Shown here in pieces: positions 13,441 to 25,150 of a DNA stretch of 64,000 bases; within the stretch, counting starts at the first letter, position 1; every line of letters begins with the position of its first letter. The stretch is taken from positions 186,001-250,000 of the forward strand of contig JAESUZ010002613.1 in the NCBI GenBank assembly GCA_017311185.1, written 5' to 3'. The notes under the pieces were generated by a model. That model was not told the origin of the DNA, did no database searches, and was given only the letters and a program-made list of their open reading frames with translations. This DNA comes from Proteles cristata cristata (Eukaryota > Chordata > Mammalia > Carnivora > Hyaenidae). The position numbers were made by a program, and so were the translations under genes.

Positions 13441-14235
13441 CTTAGCATTGTAGCCCTCTTCTTCAGCTCTTGTTCTCCAAGTATGGTACAGCACTGGATG
13501 ACGCAGGGCACCAATGAATACTTGACCCAATAGGGACACCAAAAGAGGAAGAATAAAGCTATTAAGACCAAAAAAAAGGGCCTCCTCTCTGTGCTCTGTC
13601 AAAAAGGGAGAGGAGGTGGAAACTGGTTTCAAGGAGATCAACTTGTGGCCACCTCACAGCCAGTGAGTCCTTAGGCCCAGAGTAATCTGCATGAGATTTA
13701 GAGCCCCATGAAGAATGCTAATACGAGGCACTTCATTTATCAGGATATTTCAGTTGGAGCTGCCGTCCTTTAAAGAATGTGTTCCGCCCCCCACCAGGCT
13801 GCTCTTGTCTGGTCTTTCCCCTCCCCCACTCCCCTCAAACCACTGTTGCCAAAGCATTTTATAAAAAAAATTGAGAACTTTTGTTTCCATAGGATGTAGA
13901 ATTTGAAGAAATCACTTGAACCCAATCGAAAACAGCCTTCCACTTGCCCATCAAGATTGGGAAACCAAAGCCCCAAACAGGAAGTGATTCATGCAACTCT
14001 TTCTATAGGAGCCAGACCTCAAACTTTTGACCCTGGTTCCCACCTCAGTACTTTTTGTACTGTTGGGGAAACGCAATTATAAAGAAGCTCTCTTCCCAAT
14101 CCAGAAAACTTCTCTACAAAAGTCGAAGAGAACGAAAACAATTTTAAGCATTAAACCAGAATATGAGGCATATCATGGGCAATCAATCCACAGAGATTAT
14201 AAAGACAGAAAGAAACCTCACGCTTTTATATAGTT

Positions 14236-14822
14236 TCTATGAGCTGAATTTTTTCCCTTTAAAATTCACATGTTGGGGCATCTGGCTGGCTTAATCAGTT
14301 AAGCGTCGACTTTGGCTCAGATTTATCTCACAGTTTGTGAGTTTGAGCCCTGTATTGGGCTCTGTGCTGACAACTCAGAGCCTGGAGCCTGCTTCAGATT
14401 CTGTGTCTCCCTCTCTGTCTGCCCCTCCCCAGCTTACACTCTGTCTCTGTCTCTCAAAAAGTAAATACACATTAAAAAATTTTTTTTAATTCATATGTTG
14501 AAATCATAACCCCCAGCCTCTCAGAATATGACTGTATTTGGAGAGGTAGTTAAAGGCAAGGCCCTAATCCAATCTGACTGGTATCCTTCTAAGAAGAGGA
14601 AATTCGGACACACAAAAAGCCACTGGGGAATGTGCGCATGGTGGAAAAGTCATGTAAGGACACAGTGAGAAGGCAGCCATCTGCAAGCCAAGGAGACACC
14701 TCAGAAGAAACTAAATGTGCTGACACCTCCGGGCTCCAGAATTGTGAGAAAATCAATTTCTGTTGTTTAAGCCACCCGCCACCCCGCCTGTAGTACTTTC
14801 TTATAGCAGCCGTAGCAAACCA
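14236..14822 (+). repeat. Ancient LTR-like repeat split by a SINE
   Basis: The halves 14236-14275 and 14488-14822 read ttcatatgttgaaatcataa, gaatatgactgtatttggag and ttctgttgtttaagccaccc, a common eutherian LTR-like consensus (probably ERVL-MaLR class, tentative). It is non-coding. The SINE at 14276-14487 interrupts it and duplicated aattcacatgttg. Confidence 0.5.
14276..14487 (+). mobile_element. SINEC copy
   Basis: Interrupts an LTR-like repeat. Duplications aattcacatgttg / aattcatatgttg. Confidence 0.92.
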
Positions 14823-14874
14823 AGAGTCAAGCAGATGCAACCCATTTCGTACATGTTCTCAAGATAAATGATAA

Positions 14875-15054
14875 AATGGGGTGCCTGGGTGCCTCAGTCA
14901 GTTAAGCGTCTGACTTTGGACTCAGGTCATGATCTCACGGCTCATGAGTTCAGTACCTGCTTCAGATTCTGTGTTTCCCTTCCTCTCTGCCCCTCCTCCA
15001 TACACACTGTGTCTCTCTCTGTCTCTCAAAAATAAACAAACATTGGGGGAAAAA
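14875..15054 (+). mobile_element. SINEC copy, internally shortened
   Basis: Flanked by perfect AAGATAAATGATAA (14861-14874 and 15055-15068). The gccccgcgtcgggctctgtg stretch is deleted. Confidence 0.92.
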
Positions 15055-15193
15055 AAGATAAATGATAACTAGTCCTCAGTTAAGAGGACATAACAGTACC
15101 ATCTGTCACACCCAGAATGCATCCTAGATTCACCCCATGTGATTCAGGTGGTCAACGATGTTGGCTAATTGGCTTTATAAAAAATTTCAAAAT

Positions 15194-15380
15194 AGGGTGC
15201 CTGGGTGGCTCAGGTGGTTAAGCGTCTGACTTTGGCTCAATTCATGATCTCACAGTTTGTGAGTTCGAGTCCCGCATCGTGCTGTGCTGACAGCACGAAG
15301 CCTGCTTTAGATCTTCTGTTTCCCTCTCTCTGCCTCTCCCCTGCTTGCTCTTTTCTCTGTCAAAAATAAACAAACATTGA
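15194..15380 (+). mobile_element. SINEC copy
   Basis: Head gggtgcctgggtggctcagg, CT-rich 3' part, and tail aaaaataaacaaacattg. Confidence 0.9.
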
Positions 15381-15849
15381 AAATACACTTTTCATATCTT
15401 TATGAAAGGAGGTATTTTCACCAGCTGAAGCTAGCAGCCACTGAAGTTAGGCTCCTACCTTCCCTCAGAATGGGGACATGGAGGTGCCATCTCCTTGAGG
15501 ATTGTGTTTCAAGGGGATGGCTTGCAAGATCAACAGCAGTGTCCCTGCACAGCAGTGTGAGCGTACTTCACAACACCGAACCATGCACTTTAAAATGGCC
15601 AATGTGATAAATTTTATGTTTTATATATTTTACCACAATAAAAAAAGGAGAAATGGTTCCCAAGCCCTTGAGAAAGACATTCCTGGGTTGTAAAACTGGC
15701 AGGATGCTTTTAAAAGGATTTATATACATTTCGAAGGGGCTGCAAAAGAATTTATAAGTTTTCTAAAGAAAATCGTCTAAGAAAAAAGAGAAGTCTTTTC
15801 TCTTACTCTCAACAGGGAGAATTAAGTCTTTTATTTTTAATTGGCATTT

Positions 15850-15995
15850 ACCCTTACACTCTAAATCTTACTCCCTAATCGCACTTTAAGGAAACTGCAG
15901 CCCAGAATGATCAAAGAGCTTGCCCAAGGTTACATAGTTGGTGATGTCAAAGCTTGGCCTTGGATTCAGGTGTCCTGACACCCAGGGCAGTGCTC
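15850..15995 (-). repeat. MIR-type relic
   Basis: ttgcccaaggttacatagtt and ttggattcaggtgtcctgac. Confidence 0.6.
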
Positions 15996-16444
15996 ACTTC
16001 TGAAATCCCCCCAGAGACAATGAAGCTGCTCTACCTGTATGTGGAGAAGCAGCATCTTATCTTACAGCTCACTGAGGGGCCACTATGCATATTAAGTAGG
16101 CAATATCTTTTGGCAATATCTGTGTGGCTAGAGCCAACATGGTGTCTCATCTCAGCCTGGGCCAAACAAACTACCGAGAAGCCTCTGTAGGGTCCTCACT
16201 GCCTGCTGCAAGGGGAAGAATGAGACTATGAACAGTACCTCTGTCACAGTGCTTAGGGAAGTTCTTCTGCCTCCCTCTCTAATCTGTCTTGAGTTGGACA
16301 GGTGGTATAATTTCTGTACTCGCCATCTGCTTCTAAACCATGAGAAGCAGTGTGAAGGCAGTAAAGAGGAAACAAAGAGGAGAAAATCCTGGTGATTGGC
16401 CCAATGTGGTGCCATCTCCAAAAGCCTGGATTATATGTTCCAAG

Positions 16445-16560
16445 TACCAGCAATAACAGCAACCGTATTTCAACAGCACTTAACAGTTTCCAAAGTAAAA
16501 TGGTAAAACCATTATTATCATCACAACAACCCTCTGAGTAAGAAGGAAGTCTTTTATACA
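16445..16560 (-). repeat. MIR/L2-type relic
   Basis: caacagcacttaacagtttc and cattattatcatcacaacaa. Confidence 0.45.
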
Positions 16561-16584
16561 CACCCGCCACCTTCCTTTTCCCTG

Positions 16585-16585
<1 letters not shown>

Positions 16586-16629
<44 letters not shown>
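16586..16629. repeat. (CA)n microsatellite
   Basis: About 22 uninterrupted CA units, likely polymorphic. Confidence 0.95.
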
Positions 16630-16631
<2 letters not shown>

Positions 16632-17019
16632 CACTTCACCTTCCAGTCAAAATACATGCATACATCTTTCCCTTCACATGCCACCCAAGTTTTTTTTTTA
16701 ACCTTTTATACATTCAGGAGATTGACCAAGATGGCAACACAGGGGCTTTTGAACTCCCTTCCTTCCACAAACACACTGAGTAAACAGCTACAGTCAGAGC
16801 ATCTTCCTTTGAAAGAAACCTAGAAACTAGCTGAGCAACTGTTACACATAAGGCAAATGAGAAAATGCCCATATCTCACAGGTAGGAAAGTCTAAGATAC
16901 CCTCTTATTAAAGAGTCTACCTTCTGAGCAGTGCCATGCATTGGGGAAGAACTCTCAAGTCCTGGCTTTTCCCTAAAGTGCACAGAGTCTGGACCCCATT
17001 TTTAGTGTTCTAACTTTTT

Positions 17020-17214
17020 TTAAGTTTATTAATGTATTTTAAGAGAGAGACAAAGAGTGAGCGAGTAGGGGAGGGGCAGAGAGAGGGAGAGACAGAATCC
17101 CAAACAGGCTCTGCACTGACAGAGTGGGTCTCCAACTCATGAAGCCGTGAGATCATGACCTGAGCTGATATCAAGAGTCAGATGCTTAACCAACTGGGCC
17201 ACCCAGGCACCCCA
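17020..17214 (-). mobile_element. SINEC copy
   Basis: Duplications agtgttctaacttttt / agtgctctagttttta. Older, diverged copy. Confidence 0.9.
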
Positions 17215-17443
17215 AGTGCTCTAGTTTTTAAGACCCCTAAGTGATGGGCCCCCAAAACACCTAGCTCTAGAAGTCAACAGGGATGGCATTCACCAGTCCC
17301 ATAGAACTATAGTAAACAAAAGAGTTCTTAATTGGTACACAAGCACTCACTGTAGTTAGACTCTCAGGGCTCAGTGCAGAAGGAGCAGGAAAAAATGACC
17401 ATTTTTCAGTCTTTCCCTGAAAGGACTCCATCTGTAAACTTCT

Positions 17444-17670
17444 TTTTTTTTTTTAATTTTTTTTTTATTATTATTTCTAGGAGAGAGAGAGAGAGAGAGA
17501 CAGTGTGAGCAGGGGAGGGTCAGAGAGAGAGGGAGTCACAGGCTGAAACAGGCTCCAGGCTCTGAGCTGGCAGTGAGCACAGAGCCTGACGCGGGGCCCG
17601 AACCCACGATCGCGAGATCATGACCTAAGCGAAAGTCGGACGCTTAACCGACTAAGCCACCCAGGAGCCC
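17444..17670 (-). mobile_element. SINEC copy, young, perfect duplication
   Basis: Perfect 18-bp duplication CTCCATCTGTAAACTTCT at 17426-17443 and 17671-17688. Near-consensus young subfamily copy. Confidence 0.96.
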
Positions 17671-17911
17671 CTCCATCTGTAAACTTCTGAAAGCTGCTGT
17701 CCATGAATCAGGTTTCTAATTTGCCACAATGGACACCTGCCCCACTCTCTCCCTCTAGCCTGCTCCAATTCACCAGTATCAGCCTGGCAGGGGATGTACA
17801 CATGTCTGCACCCAGTTTTTGCAGCCACCACCAAAGAGATGGGTCCCCCATATCATCTGGCTTTGATAGCCAACAGGTCTTGTGTCCACAAATCTCACAG
17901 GACTGTAGCAA

Positions 17912-17925
17912 ACAAAGACACAGTT
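17912..17925. repeat. L1 target-site duplication, left copy
   Basis: ACAAAGACACAGTT, identical to 19586-19599, immediately next to the L1 poly(A) end. Confidence 0.92.
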
Positions 17926-19585
17926 TTTTTTTTTTTTTTGCAAATAGTTTACTGTCAAATTAGTTTCCACATAACACCCAGTGCTCATCCCCACAAGTGT
18001 CCTCATCCATGCCCACCCGTCCTCCCCCCCACATCCACCAGTCCTCAGTTTTTGTCAGCATTCAAGAGTCTCTCATGGTTTGCCTCTCCCCTTTCCCCCA
18101 CCATTTCCGCCCTTCTTCTCCCCCTTGGTCCTCTGTTAAGTTCCTCCTAATCCTCCTATACGTGCACACATATGATATTTGTCCTTCTCTGCCTGACTTA
18201 TTTCGCTCAGCATAACACCCTCAAGGTCCATCCATGTTGCTACATATGGCCAGATTTCATTGTTTCTCATTGCCATGTAGTATTCCATGGTATAGATAAA
18301 CCACATCTTCTTGATCCATTCATCTGTTGATGGACACTTAGGCTCTTTCCATGTTTTAGCTACTGTGGAGAGTGCTGCTATGAACATTGGGGTCCATGTG
18401 CCCCTAGGCATCAGCATTTCTGTATCCCTTGGGTAAATTCCTAGCAGTGCTATTGCTGGATCCTAGGGGAGTTCTATTGTTAGTTTCCTGAGGAACCTCC
18501 ACACTGTTTTCCAGAGGGGCTGTACCAGTTTACATTCCCACCAACAGTGTAGGAGGGTGCCCGTTTCTCCACATCCTCGCCAGCATCTAGAGTTCTCTGA
18601 TTTGCTCATTTTAGCCACTCTGACTGGCGTGAGGTGGTATCTCAGTGTGGTTTTGATTTGTATTTCCCTGATGAGGAGCGATGCTGAGCATCGTTTCATG
18701 TGTCTGTTGGCCATCTGGATGTCCTCTTTGGAGAAGTGTCTGTTCATATCTTCTGCCCATTTCTTCACTGGGTTGTTTGTTTTTCGGGCGTGTAGTTTGG
18801 TGAGTTCCTTGTAGATTCCGGATATCAACCCTTTATCTGATATGTCATTTGCAACTATCTTTTCCCATTCCGTTGGTTGCCTATTAATTTTCTGGGTTGT
18901 TTCCTTGGCTGTGCAGAAGCTTTTAATCTTGAGGAGGTCCCAACAGTTTATTTTGCTCTTGATTCCCTTGCTTTTGGGGATGTGTCAAGTAAGAAGTTGC
19001 TGCGGTGGAGGTCAAGGAGGTTGTTTCCTGCTTTCTCCTCTAGGGTGTTGATAGTTTCCTGTCTCCCGTTCAGGTCCTTTATCCATTTTGAGTTTACTTT
19101 TGTGCATGGTGTGAGAAAATGATCTAGTTTCATTCTTCTGCATGTTGCTGTCCAGTTCTCCCAACACCATCTGTTAAAAAGGCTGTCTTTTTTCCATTGG
19201 ATATTCTTTCCTGCTTTGTCAAAGATCAGTTGGCTGTATACTTTTGGGTCCACTTCTGAGTTCTCAGTTCTGTTCCATTGGTCTATGTGTCTGTTTTTGT
19301 GCCAATACCATACTGTCTTGATGATGACAGCTTTGTAGTAGAGGCTAAAGTCTGGGATGGTGATCCCTCCCGTTTTGGTTTTATTTTTCAGGATTATTTT
19401 GGGTATTCGGGGTCTTTTGTGGTTCCATACAAATTTTTGGATAGTTTGTTCTAGTTTTGAGAAGTATGCTGGTGCAATTTTGATTGGAATTGCATTGAAT
19501 GTGTAGAGTGCCTTAGGTAGTAATGACATGTTAACTATATTTATTCTTCCTATCCATGAGCATGGAATGTTTTTCCATTTCTTTG
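17926..19585 (-). mobile_element. L1 retrotransposon, 5'-truncated, recent insertion
   Basis: The minus strand encodes the C-terminal part of L1 ORF2. The frame starting upstream near 19590 has the typical [18 protein letters not shown] and [14 protein letters not shown] motifs. Later pieces have [20 protein letters not shown] and YTMEYYMAMRNNEIW, ending with the ORF2 stop near 18136. It is followed by about 210 bp of carnivore-type 3' UTR and a poly(A) tail (T run at 17926-17939). A one-base deletion near 18948 and a nonsense codon near 18460 break the frame. A perfect 14-bp target-site duplication, ACAAAGACACAGTT, flanks it at 17912-17925 and 19586-19599. The element is dead: it lacks its 5' UTR, ORF1 and most of ORF2. 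Confidence 0.95.
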
Positions 19586-19599
19586 ACAAAGACACAGTT
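19586..19599. repeat. L1 target-site duplication, right copy
   Basis: ACAAAGACACAGTT, identical to 17912-17925. It marks the 5' truncation point of the L1. Confidence 0.92.
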
Positions 19600-19839
19600 C
19601 TTAACAAGAGCAGGAGTACATCCACTCTGTGGCTACGCGTTTGGGCCAAGCACAGAGGAAGCAAGCAGAAACATGAAAGGGGCTGGTTGCATACTTTTCT
19701 AGCAGCTGCCTGAGGGTCCACCTTCCAATCAGCTTTCATCTAAGTGCTGAATTTGATCTTCCCCTTTGGGACATTGCGCAGTCTTGGCACACCTACAACC
19801 AGCTAGTCCTTCAGAATTGAAGGAGGCATAGATTTTCCA

Positions 19840-20240
19840 AGAAAGCAGAAGCTAAAGGAATTCATCACCACTAGACCTGAAACTGTAAAACTCCTAGAAG
19901 GAAATAGAGGGGAAAATTTTCTTGAGACTGACCTTGGCCATGAGTTTTTGGATATGACACCAAAAGCATAAGCAATAAAAGCAAAAATCAATAGATTGAA
20001 CTGTATCAAACAAAAAATGCTTTTGCACAGCAAAAGAAACAATCAACAAATGAAAAAGTAATGTATGGAATGGGGGAATATATTTGCAAACCATACATCT
20101 GACAAGGGGTTAATATCCAAAATATATAAGAAACTCACAAATCAGTAGCAAAAAAACAAATAATCTAACAATGGATAAAAGACAACAAGAACAAAAACAA
20201 AAACCCAACCTAGACATTTCTCCATAGAAAAAAAATATTT
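19840..20240 (+). mobile_element. Old L1 ORF2 fragment
   Basis: Plus-strand sequence resembles the L1 ORF2 segment around ttggatatgacaccaaaagc and acaaggggttaatatccaaa. It is heavily mutated, opposite in orientation to the young L1 just to its left, and older than it. Confidence 0.8.
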
Positions 20241-20536
20241 AAAGATCATGAGATTAAGAGTTCAGTTAAAACACAATCCAGAGAGACATGATGCTTGGAA
20301 AACTTTCTCAATGTGAATCCCCTGAGAAAATTAAGCCTTCCAGAAAATACTTCGAATAAATTCTCTTAAAGATGGTACATAGCTAGGGCCATTTCCAGGT
20401 GCAATTCATTACCCACCATGAGAAAAAGTGAATTCATTACCCACCATGGATACTTTAAACAGTGGAACATAATTCCTTCATGAAATACATGAGAAAGGCT
20501 TTAATAGCCTGAGGAAGAAGGAAGAGTCAAGAAAGA

Positions 20537-20784
20537 AGCCTGGGTGGTTCAGTCGGTTAAGCTTCCGACTTTGGCTCAGGTCATGATCTCACAGTTTGTG
20601 GGTTCGAGCCCATGTCAGGCTCTGTGCTGACAGCTAGCTCAGAGCCTGAGACTGCTTCACATTCTGTATCTCGCTCTCTCTCTGACCCTCTCCTGCTCAC
20701 ACTATCTCTCTCTCTCTCTCCCAGAAATAAATAAAAAACATTACAAAGAATTAAAAAAAAGAAAGAAAGAAAGAAAGAAAGAAA
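20537..20784 (+). mobile_element. SINEC copy with expanded tail
   Basis: Head gcctgggtggttcagtcggt. The A tail has grown into a (GAAA)n tract at 20761-20784. Confidence 0.9.
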
Positions 20785-21257
20785 CCTGGGTTTCTGGCTT
20801 GGGACTTGAGAAGGTGGGAGTTCTATTTACTGGAACAAGAAATAATACCCTACACTCGTCCTCTGGTTGTAGAACATTCTGCTCCATCTACAGTAGTGAT
20901 ACTGCCTGTCCTTTCTTCCCAATTTCCCTAGATGTCTCACAAGCAGTGTCTTCATGTCCCAAAACCAAGTTGTCATTTTCTATTTGCCTACATCCTCTCT
21001 CTAGCCTCAGCTGATTGGACTATATCCTGGAGATGACACAAAGTCAGTGTTTTTTGGAATCATCAGTTCTAGAACTGGGTCTCTGCACCCATGTGTCTGC
21101 AGTCTCACACAGCACCTGCCACAGAGCAGAACTCCACACGTACTGAGTGAATAATCAGGAAAGCATGTATGATGACTAAACCATTCGGGACTTAAGATAA
21201 TGACTGAAGATTTGTGTTGAGAAGGATTACTCTAGTTACAACGTGCAGTATCTCCTA

Positions 21258-21470
21258 AAGCCAGTTTTGTCAACTTTGGCACTGCTATTTGAACTGGTTA
21301 ATTCTTTGTTGTGGGAGGCCGTCCAGTGCATTTTAGATGTTTAACAACATCCCCAGCCTCTAGCCCCTAAGTAGCAGTCAATTCAATTAAGAAAGCCCAG
21401 AATTGTCTCTCCAGTCATCAGCAGTGTTCTCTAGGAAGCAAAATGACTCCTGATGAGAACCACTGTCCTA
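21258..21470 (+). mobile_element. Old hAT-like MER repeat
   Basis: It contains attctttgttgtgggaggcc, catttagatgtttaac-like text and an end reading gagaaccactgtcctaaag. It shares its consensus with 26575-26765. Family name uncertain. Confidence 0.55.
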
Positions 21471-21689
21471 AAGGGAAAAGAAAGATCATTCAGGTGCCCA
21501 TTCACCAAATCATGTTATAGGAGGAAGAAGGAAGTGCAGTCACATTGGTTGAAAATGTCTACAAAGTGCTGGGCACTTTACATATGTTACCATATGTTAA
21601 AGAGGGATGTGGGATATGAGAGCTCCCCCCCCACCCCGAAATCCCTTCAGGATTACCTGAGATCAAGCTCCCAAATGATTAAATCCTAG

Positions 21690-22330
21690 GACAAGCGCCA
21701 TCACTTTCCCTGGCCCCATTTGAGGCCAGTGAAGTCTAATTTCCATGCCATGTCGAAGAAGAGTATTTGACACTGCTCCATGGATATTAATTTGTTATTC
21801 TGGGGACGCCTCAAGATCACTTTTCGGTCAGCTCCAAGAGGAAACAGCAGAATTTCTCTGGCACAAGCTGGTCAAACATTAGGACCTGGTTATCCTTTGC
21901 CCAAGCCCTCATCCATCCTTGGGGAGCCAATGCTTGGGACCACGCAATGGTTGGGCTAAGAGCTAAATGCTGGAGCTGGCCGCCATTCCCGACCAGGTCC
22001 AACTCAGAGGGTCCTGGCAGGTGATTGTGTTCACTTAGCAGCCTGGGGGCTTGATTTGCTCCTCTCTGCTCCCACCATCACCCGCTGGTTGCTGCTGGTA
22101 TTAATAACCTGAGCAGCAGGAGGCTTTGCACCAGAATTGGGGCTGTCTGGGTAATTATCTAGTGGCCTAGGACCAGTCAGTCAATTACTCTGCGACCTGG
22201 GAATTCAGCAGGTTACCACCATCACTCAGGCCTGCTCACTTTATTACTCTCCCCTCCTGCTGCCCTGGCATTTATTTGTCTAGTTTACATTCCAAGCATC
22301 GATTTCATGCCTTTTGTTTTCCATCTTAGA
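21690..22330. promoter_or_regulatory. Repeat-free segment with TAAT cores, candidate regulatory element
   Basis: About 640 bp without recognisable repeats, in an otherwise SINE-dense region. It is less AT-rich than its neighbours and contains several homeodomain-like cores: gatattaatttg, tattaataac, gtaattatct and tcaattactc. Conservation cannot be assessed here, so this is only a candidate. Confidence 0.25.
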
Positions 22331-22569
22331 GGTAAGAAATAGACCCTCTGGAGAGACTAGCTCTCAGGTCAGTGTAGTGACACAGTGGGGGAGAATATTG
22401 GAGGTTTTGTTTTGTGCGATCATTCAGTATGCTCCTAGCACCCAGCACCTGCTCTCTGGGGCACCCCCAAACATATTTCGATCTTTTTTGTCAGAGCTGT
22501 GATACATTCCAGTGAATTACGTGTTTATGTAATCTTGCTCATGGGGGAAAGGAAAGTCAGAGAAAAAAT

Positions 22570-22830
22570 ATCTCATGTCACTCCCACCTCACACACTACA
22601 CTTCAACTATACCAAACGGGAACAGCGCATTCGAGCTAATGTTCCCAAATGCGGTAGTCTCTCTCCTTGGAGCATTTGTTCCCTTTATCTAGAGCACACG
22701 TTGCCCTCGCCCTCACCACACGCCTACTCATCTTCCAGGTCTTGTCTCCCCTCCACCCAGAAAGCTTTCCCCCCCCCATCTGTAACACTGTCCGGTTACT
22801 CGTGCCCCTTTGGGACTGGGTAGCCATCCT
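22570..22830 (+). repeat. L2-type relic
   Basis: cattcgagctaatgttccca, then catcttccaggtcttgtctc. Weak match. Confidence 0.4.
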
Positions 22831-23554
22831 AAACCTTAGTATAGGACTAACTCCAGCTGGCTGAAATTACCTGTCTTCTTGCCTGTCCTGTCTTTCAGAC
22901 TACGAGCTCAGTAAGAACAAGAAGCAGCCTACATGGCTTCCAGGCCCCCATTTAAAGTAGCCAAATTAATAAACAGACATAGGGAAGACATCCCCTAACT
23001 CTACCTTCCAGGCAACCCTGATTCCCAGCTTCAGTTCAGCCAAGACACTCACTTATTTTTGCAACACCATTCTTCAAAGGCAGCTGTTACGAAGTTTCCC
23101 AGTGGAGAAACTACAGCTCCAGCTAAGGACTTTATTCCCATTCTCTGGAATTATCTACTACCAATCTCTCCCTCTTTTCAATGTACCAATTTCTATAAAT
23201 GCACCTGAAGATAATCCCGTAACTCTCATTAAATGTTTACTTTCATCTCATAATCCATCTAAAAAACACAGATATTTCTGGATCTGATTAAAATGCTTTA
23301 TAGCCTCGATGAAGACATTTGTATGCAGTCAGTCTTGTTTTCTTCTTGCATAGGAGTTCGTGATCTCTTACATGCCCTCTATTCTGAAAGTTTACTCATC
23401 CTAAAATTTTAAGTGAACTTTGTACTTCTGCAGCATATAGGGGGCAACAGTTCCCACTTTGCTGTAAAACTCTGACAAACAATAGAAATCAAGAAATTAA
23501 TTAAAATGAACAATTTACCTATTTTTTTCACAAAGGTACAGCATGAGAGATTAT

Positions 23555-23770
23555 AATTTGGCTCCTACGTACTCCTCCAACCTGCTCCATTCCACTGCTA
23601 ATCACAGTTCCTCTCTGCACAAATGCTTTTCCAGCCTGTGTACTTTTATACTTATGCTATTCCAGCTGCTTAGAATGCCCTTTTCCTCTGTACACCTGGA
23701 AAACTTCTAAGTCTGTTTGGAAACCCAGCTACGGTTAACTCCTCTGGGAACTCTTCCTTAATCTCAAGTG
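23555..23770 (+). repeat. L2-type relic
   Basis: ctcctccaacctgctccatt and cagctgcttagaatgccctt. Confidence 0.55.
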
Positions 23771-23784
23771 TAGGCCACCCAGCA

Positions 23785-24030
23785 CAATGAATTAAGAGTT
23801 TATACTGTAAAGTCAGACAGATCTGGGACTCTAACTTGGCCCACCACTTACCACTGTGGAAAAGTGACTTAGTTGATCTGACCAAGCCTCAGCCTCCTGA
23901 TCTGGGAAATGGGCCTAATAGTTCCTACCTGACAAGGCTATAGGGATTGAATGAAGTAATTTATGTAAAGCATTTGGCTAAGCTCTTGGCAAATAATAAG
24001 CACTGTACATGAGTTAGCTATTATTGCTGA
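23785..24030 (+). repeat. MIR-type relic
   Basis: gtaaagtcagacagatctgg, aagcctcagcctcctgatct and caaataataagcactgtaca. Confidence 0.75.
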
Positions 24031-24069
24031 CCTTGAGTTAGAATTAATCAATTCTGATGCACATTTACC

Positions 24070-24200
24070 AAGCTGAATTTTACATGCCTGCCTCCCCTAC
24101 AAGACTGTGACTTCCTTAAAGGTTAAACTTATTCAGAACTAGGCATAATGCCCAGAGTATAGTAAGTAGCCAACAAATGTTTCGCTGAGTTAAAATGAAT
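24070..24200 (+). repeat. L2-type 3' end
   Basis: gactgtgacttccttaaagg through tagccaacaaatgtttcgct. Confidence 0.55.
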
Positions 24201-24942
24201 CAAACACTTAGAAGAGAATTCTTAAAAGAACAAATTTTTAAAGCAATACTTTAAATAAAGTAAAAGTGTACAATGTGTAATTTGACAATGTTCTAGATTG
24301 GCTGTGACACTTTCATATTTATGTTCACATTTTCAGTATGGTTCTCACAGCGGCTTCAACCTGGGGACAGGTTGAATGCCTGGGGGCATCAAGGGGCAGG
24401 CATTATTATCCCGAGTTCACGAATTAGAGAAACAGACTCAGAGGGATCTAATTTTGGCCCAAAGTCAACTGAGCAATTTGCAGAATCCAAACGTGTATCA
24501 TTTTTCTTCCCCCCACCATGCCTCCCTTTCCTGCCCATCCCCTCCCCCCCCCTGCCCCAAAGAGGAGTAGCTAAGCCACTCTTTAACTCAGGTGTTAAGA
24601 TGTTAAGCTTCCACAAGTGATCCCTCAGCCAGCACCCAACGAAAGCGCAGGCTGAGACCCGGGGCCTTCTCAGAGATGCCATTCCCACTGGTGACCACAG
24701 CCCTGGTGTCTCTGCACTCCTTGGGGAAAGCAGGCGTGTGTTGTACGTTTTGCCTTCGGCGTTCAGAGGAAACACTTGCTTTCTGCCAGTCCTTTGGGTT
24801 CCTCCAGACTTTTCCTGTGCTTTTTGTGCAGCTGAGAAGGTGAAGCGTAAGGGTATCAAAAGTGGCAAACAGTCCCTACCTCGGGAGACAGGCATTTGCT
24901 AGAAGAAAGAACGGACCAATGGCTTCCCAGAGCATTGTTCAG

Positions 24943-25150
24943 CCACATTAGAGAAAGGATTAAGCAGATACATTCAGCTATTCTAACAGATTTTCTTTAA
25001 GCCTTGAATACGCCTCTCACACTCACTCAGATAATCACATTAGTTTTGTCATTAAAAGCTCCCTTTTATAGAAAGTACCTAAACCGCTTAAACCACCCAG
25101 AGAGGTTGCATACATTATCAAACACCAAGACAAACAAAAGGGATTTTCTG
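24943..25150. repeat. Unidentified duplicated segment, copy 1
   Basis: About 208 bp, roughly nine in ten bases identical to 49830-50040 in the same orientation, for example ttagttttgtcattaaaagc and aaaccgcttaaaccacccag. It matches none of the repeat families recognised here. An A12T13 tract follows at 25180-25204. In minus-strand reading it carries frame-breaking differences relative to copy 2. Confidence 0.85.

Noticed and set aside
18948..19739. 263-codon minus-strand frame considered as a host gene
   Set aside because: Apart from the first ~50 codons beyond 19585, it is L1 ORF2. It is 5'-truncated and its frame breaks at 18948.
20757..20784. (GAAA)n run as a separate tandem repeat locus
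   Set aside because: It is the expanded A tail of the SINE at 20537.
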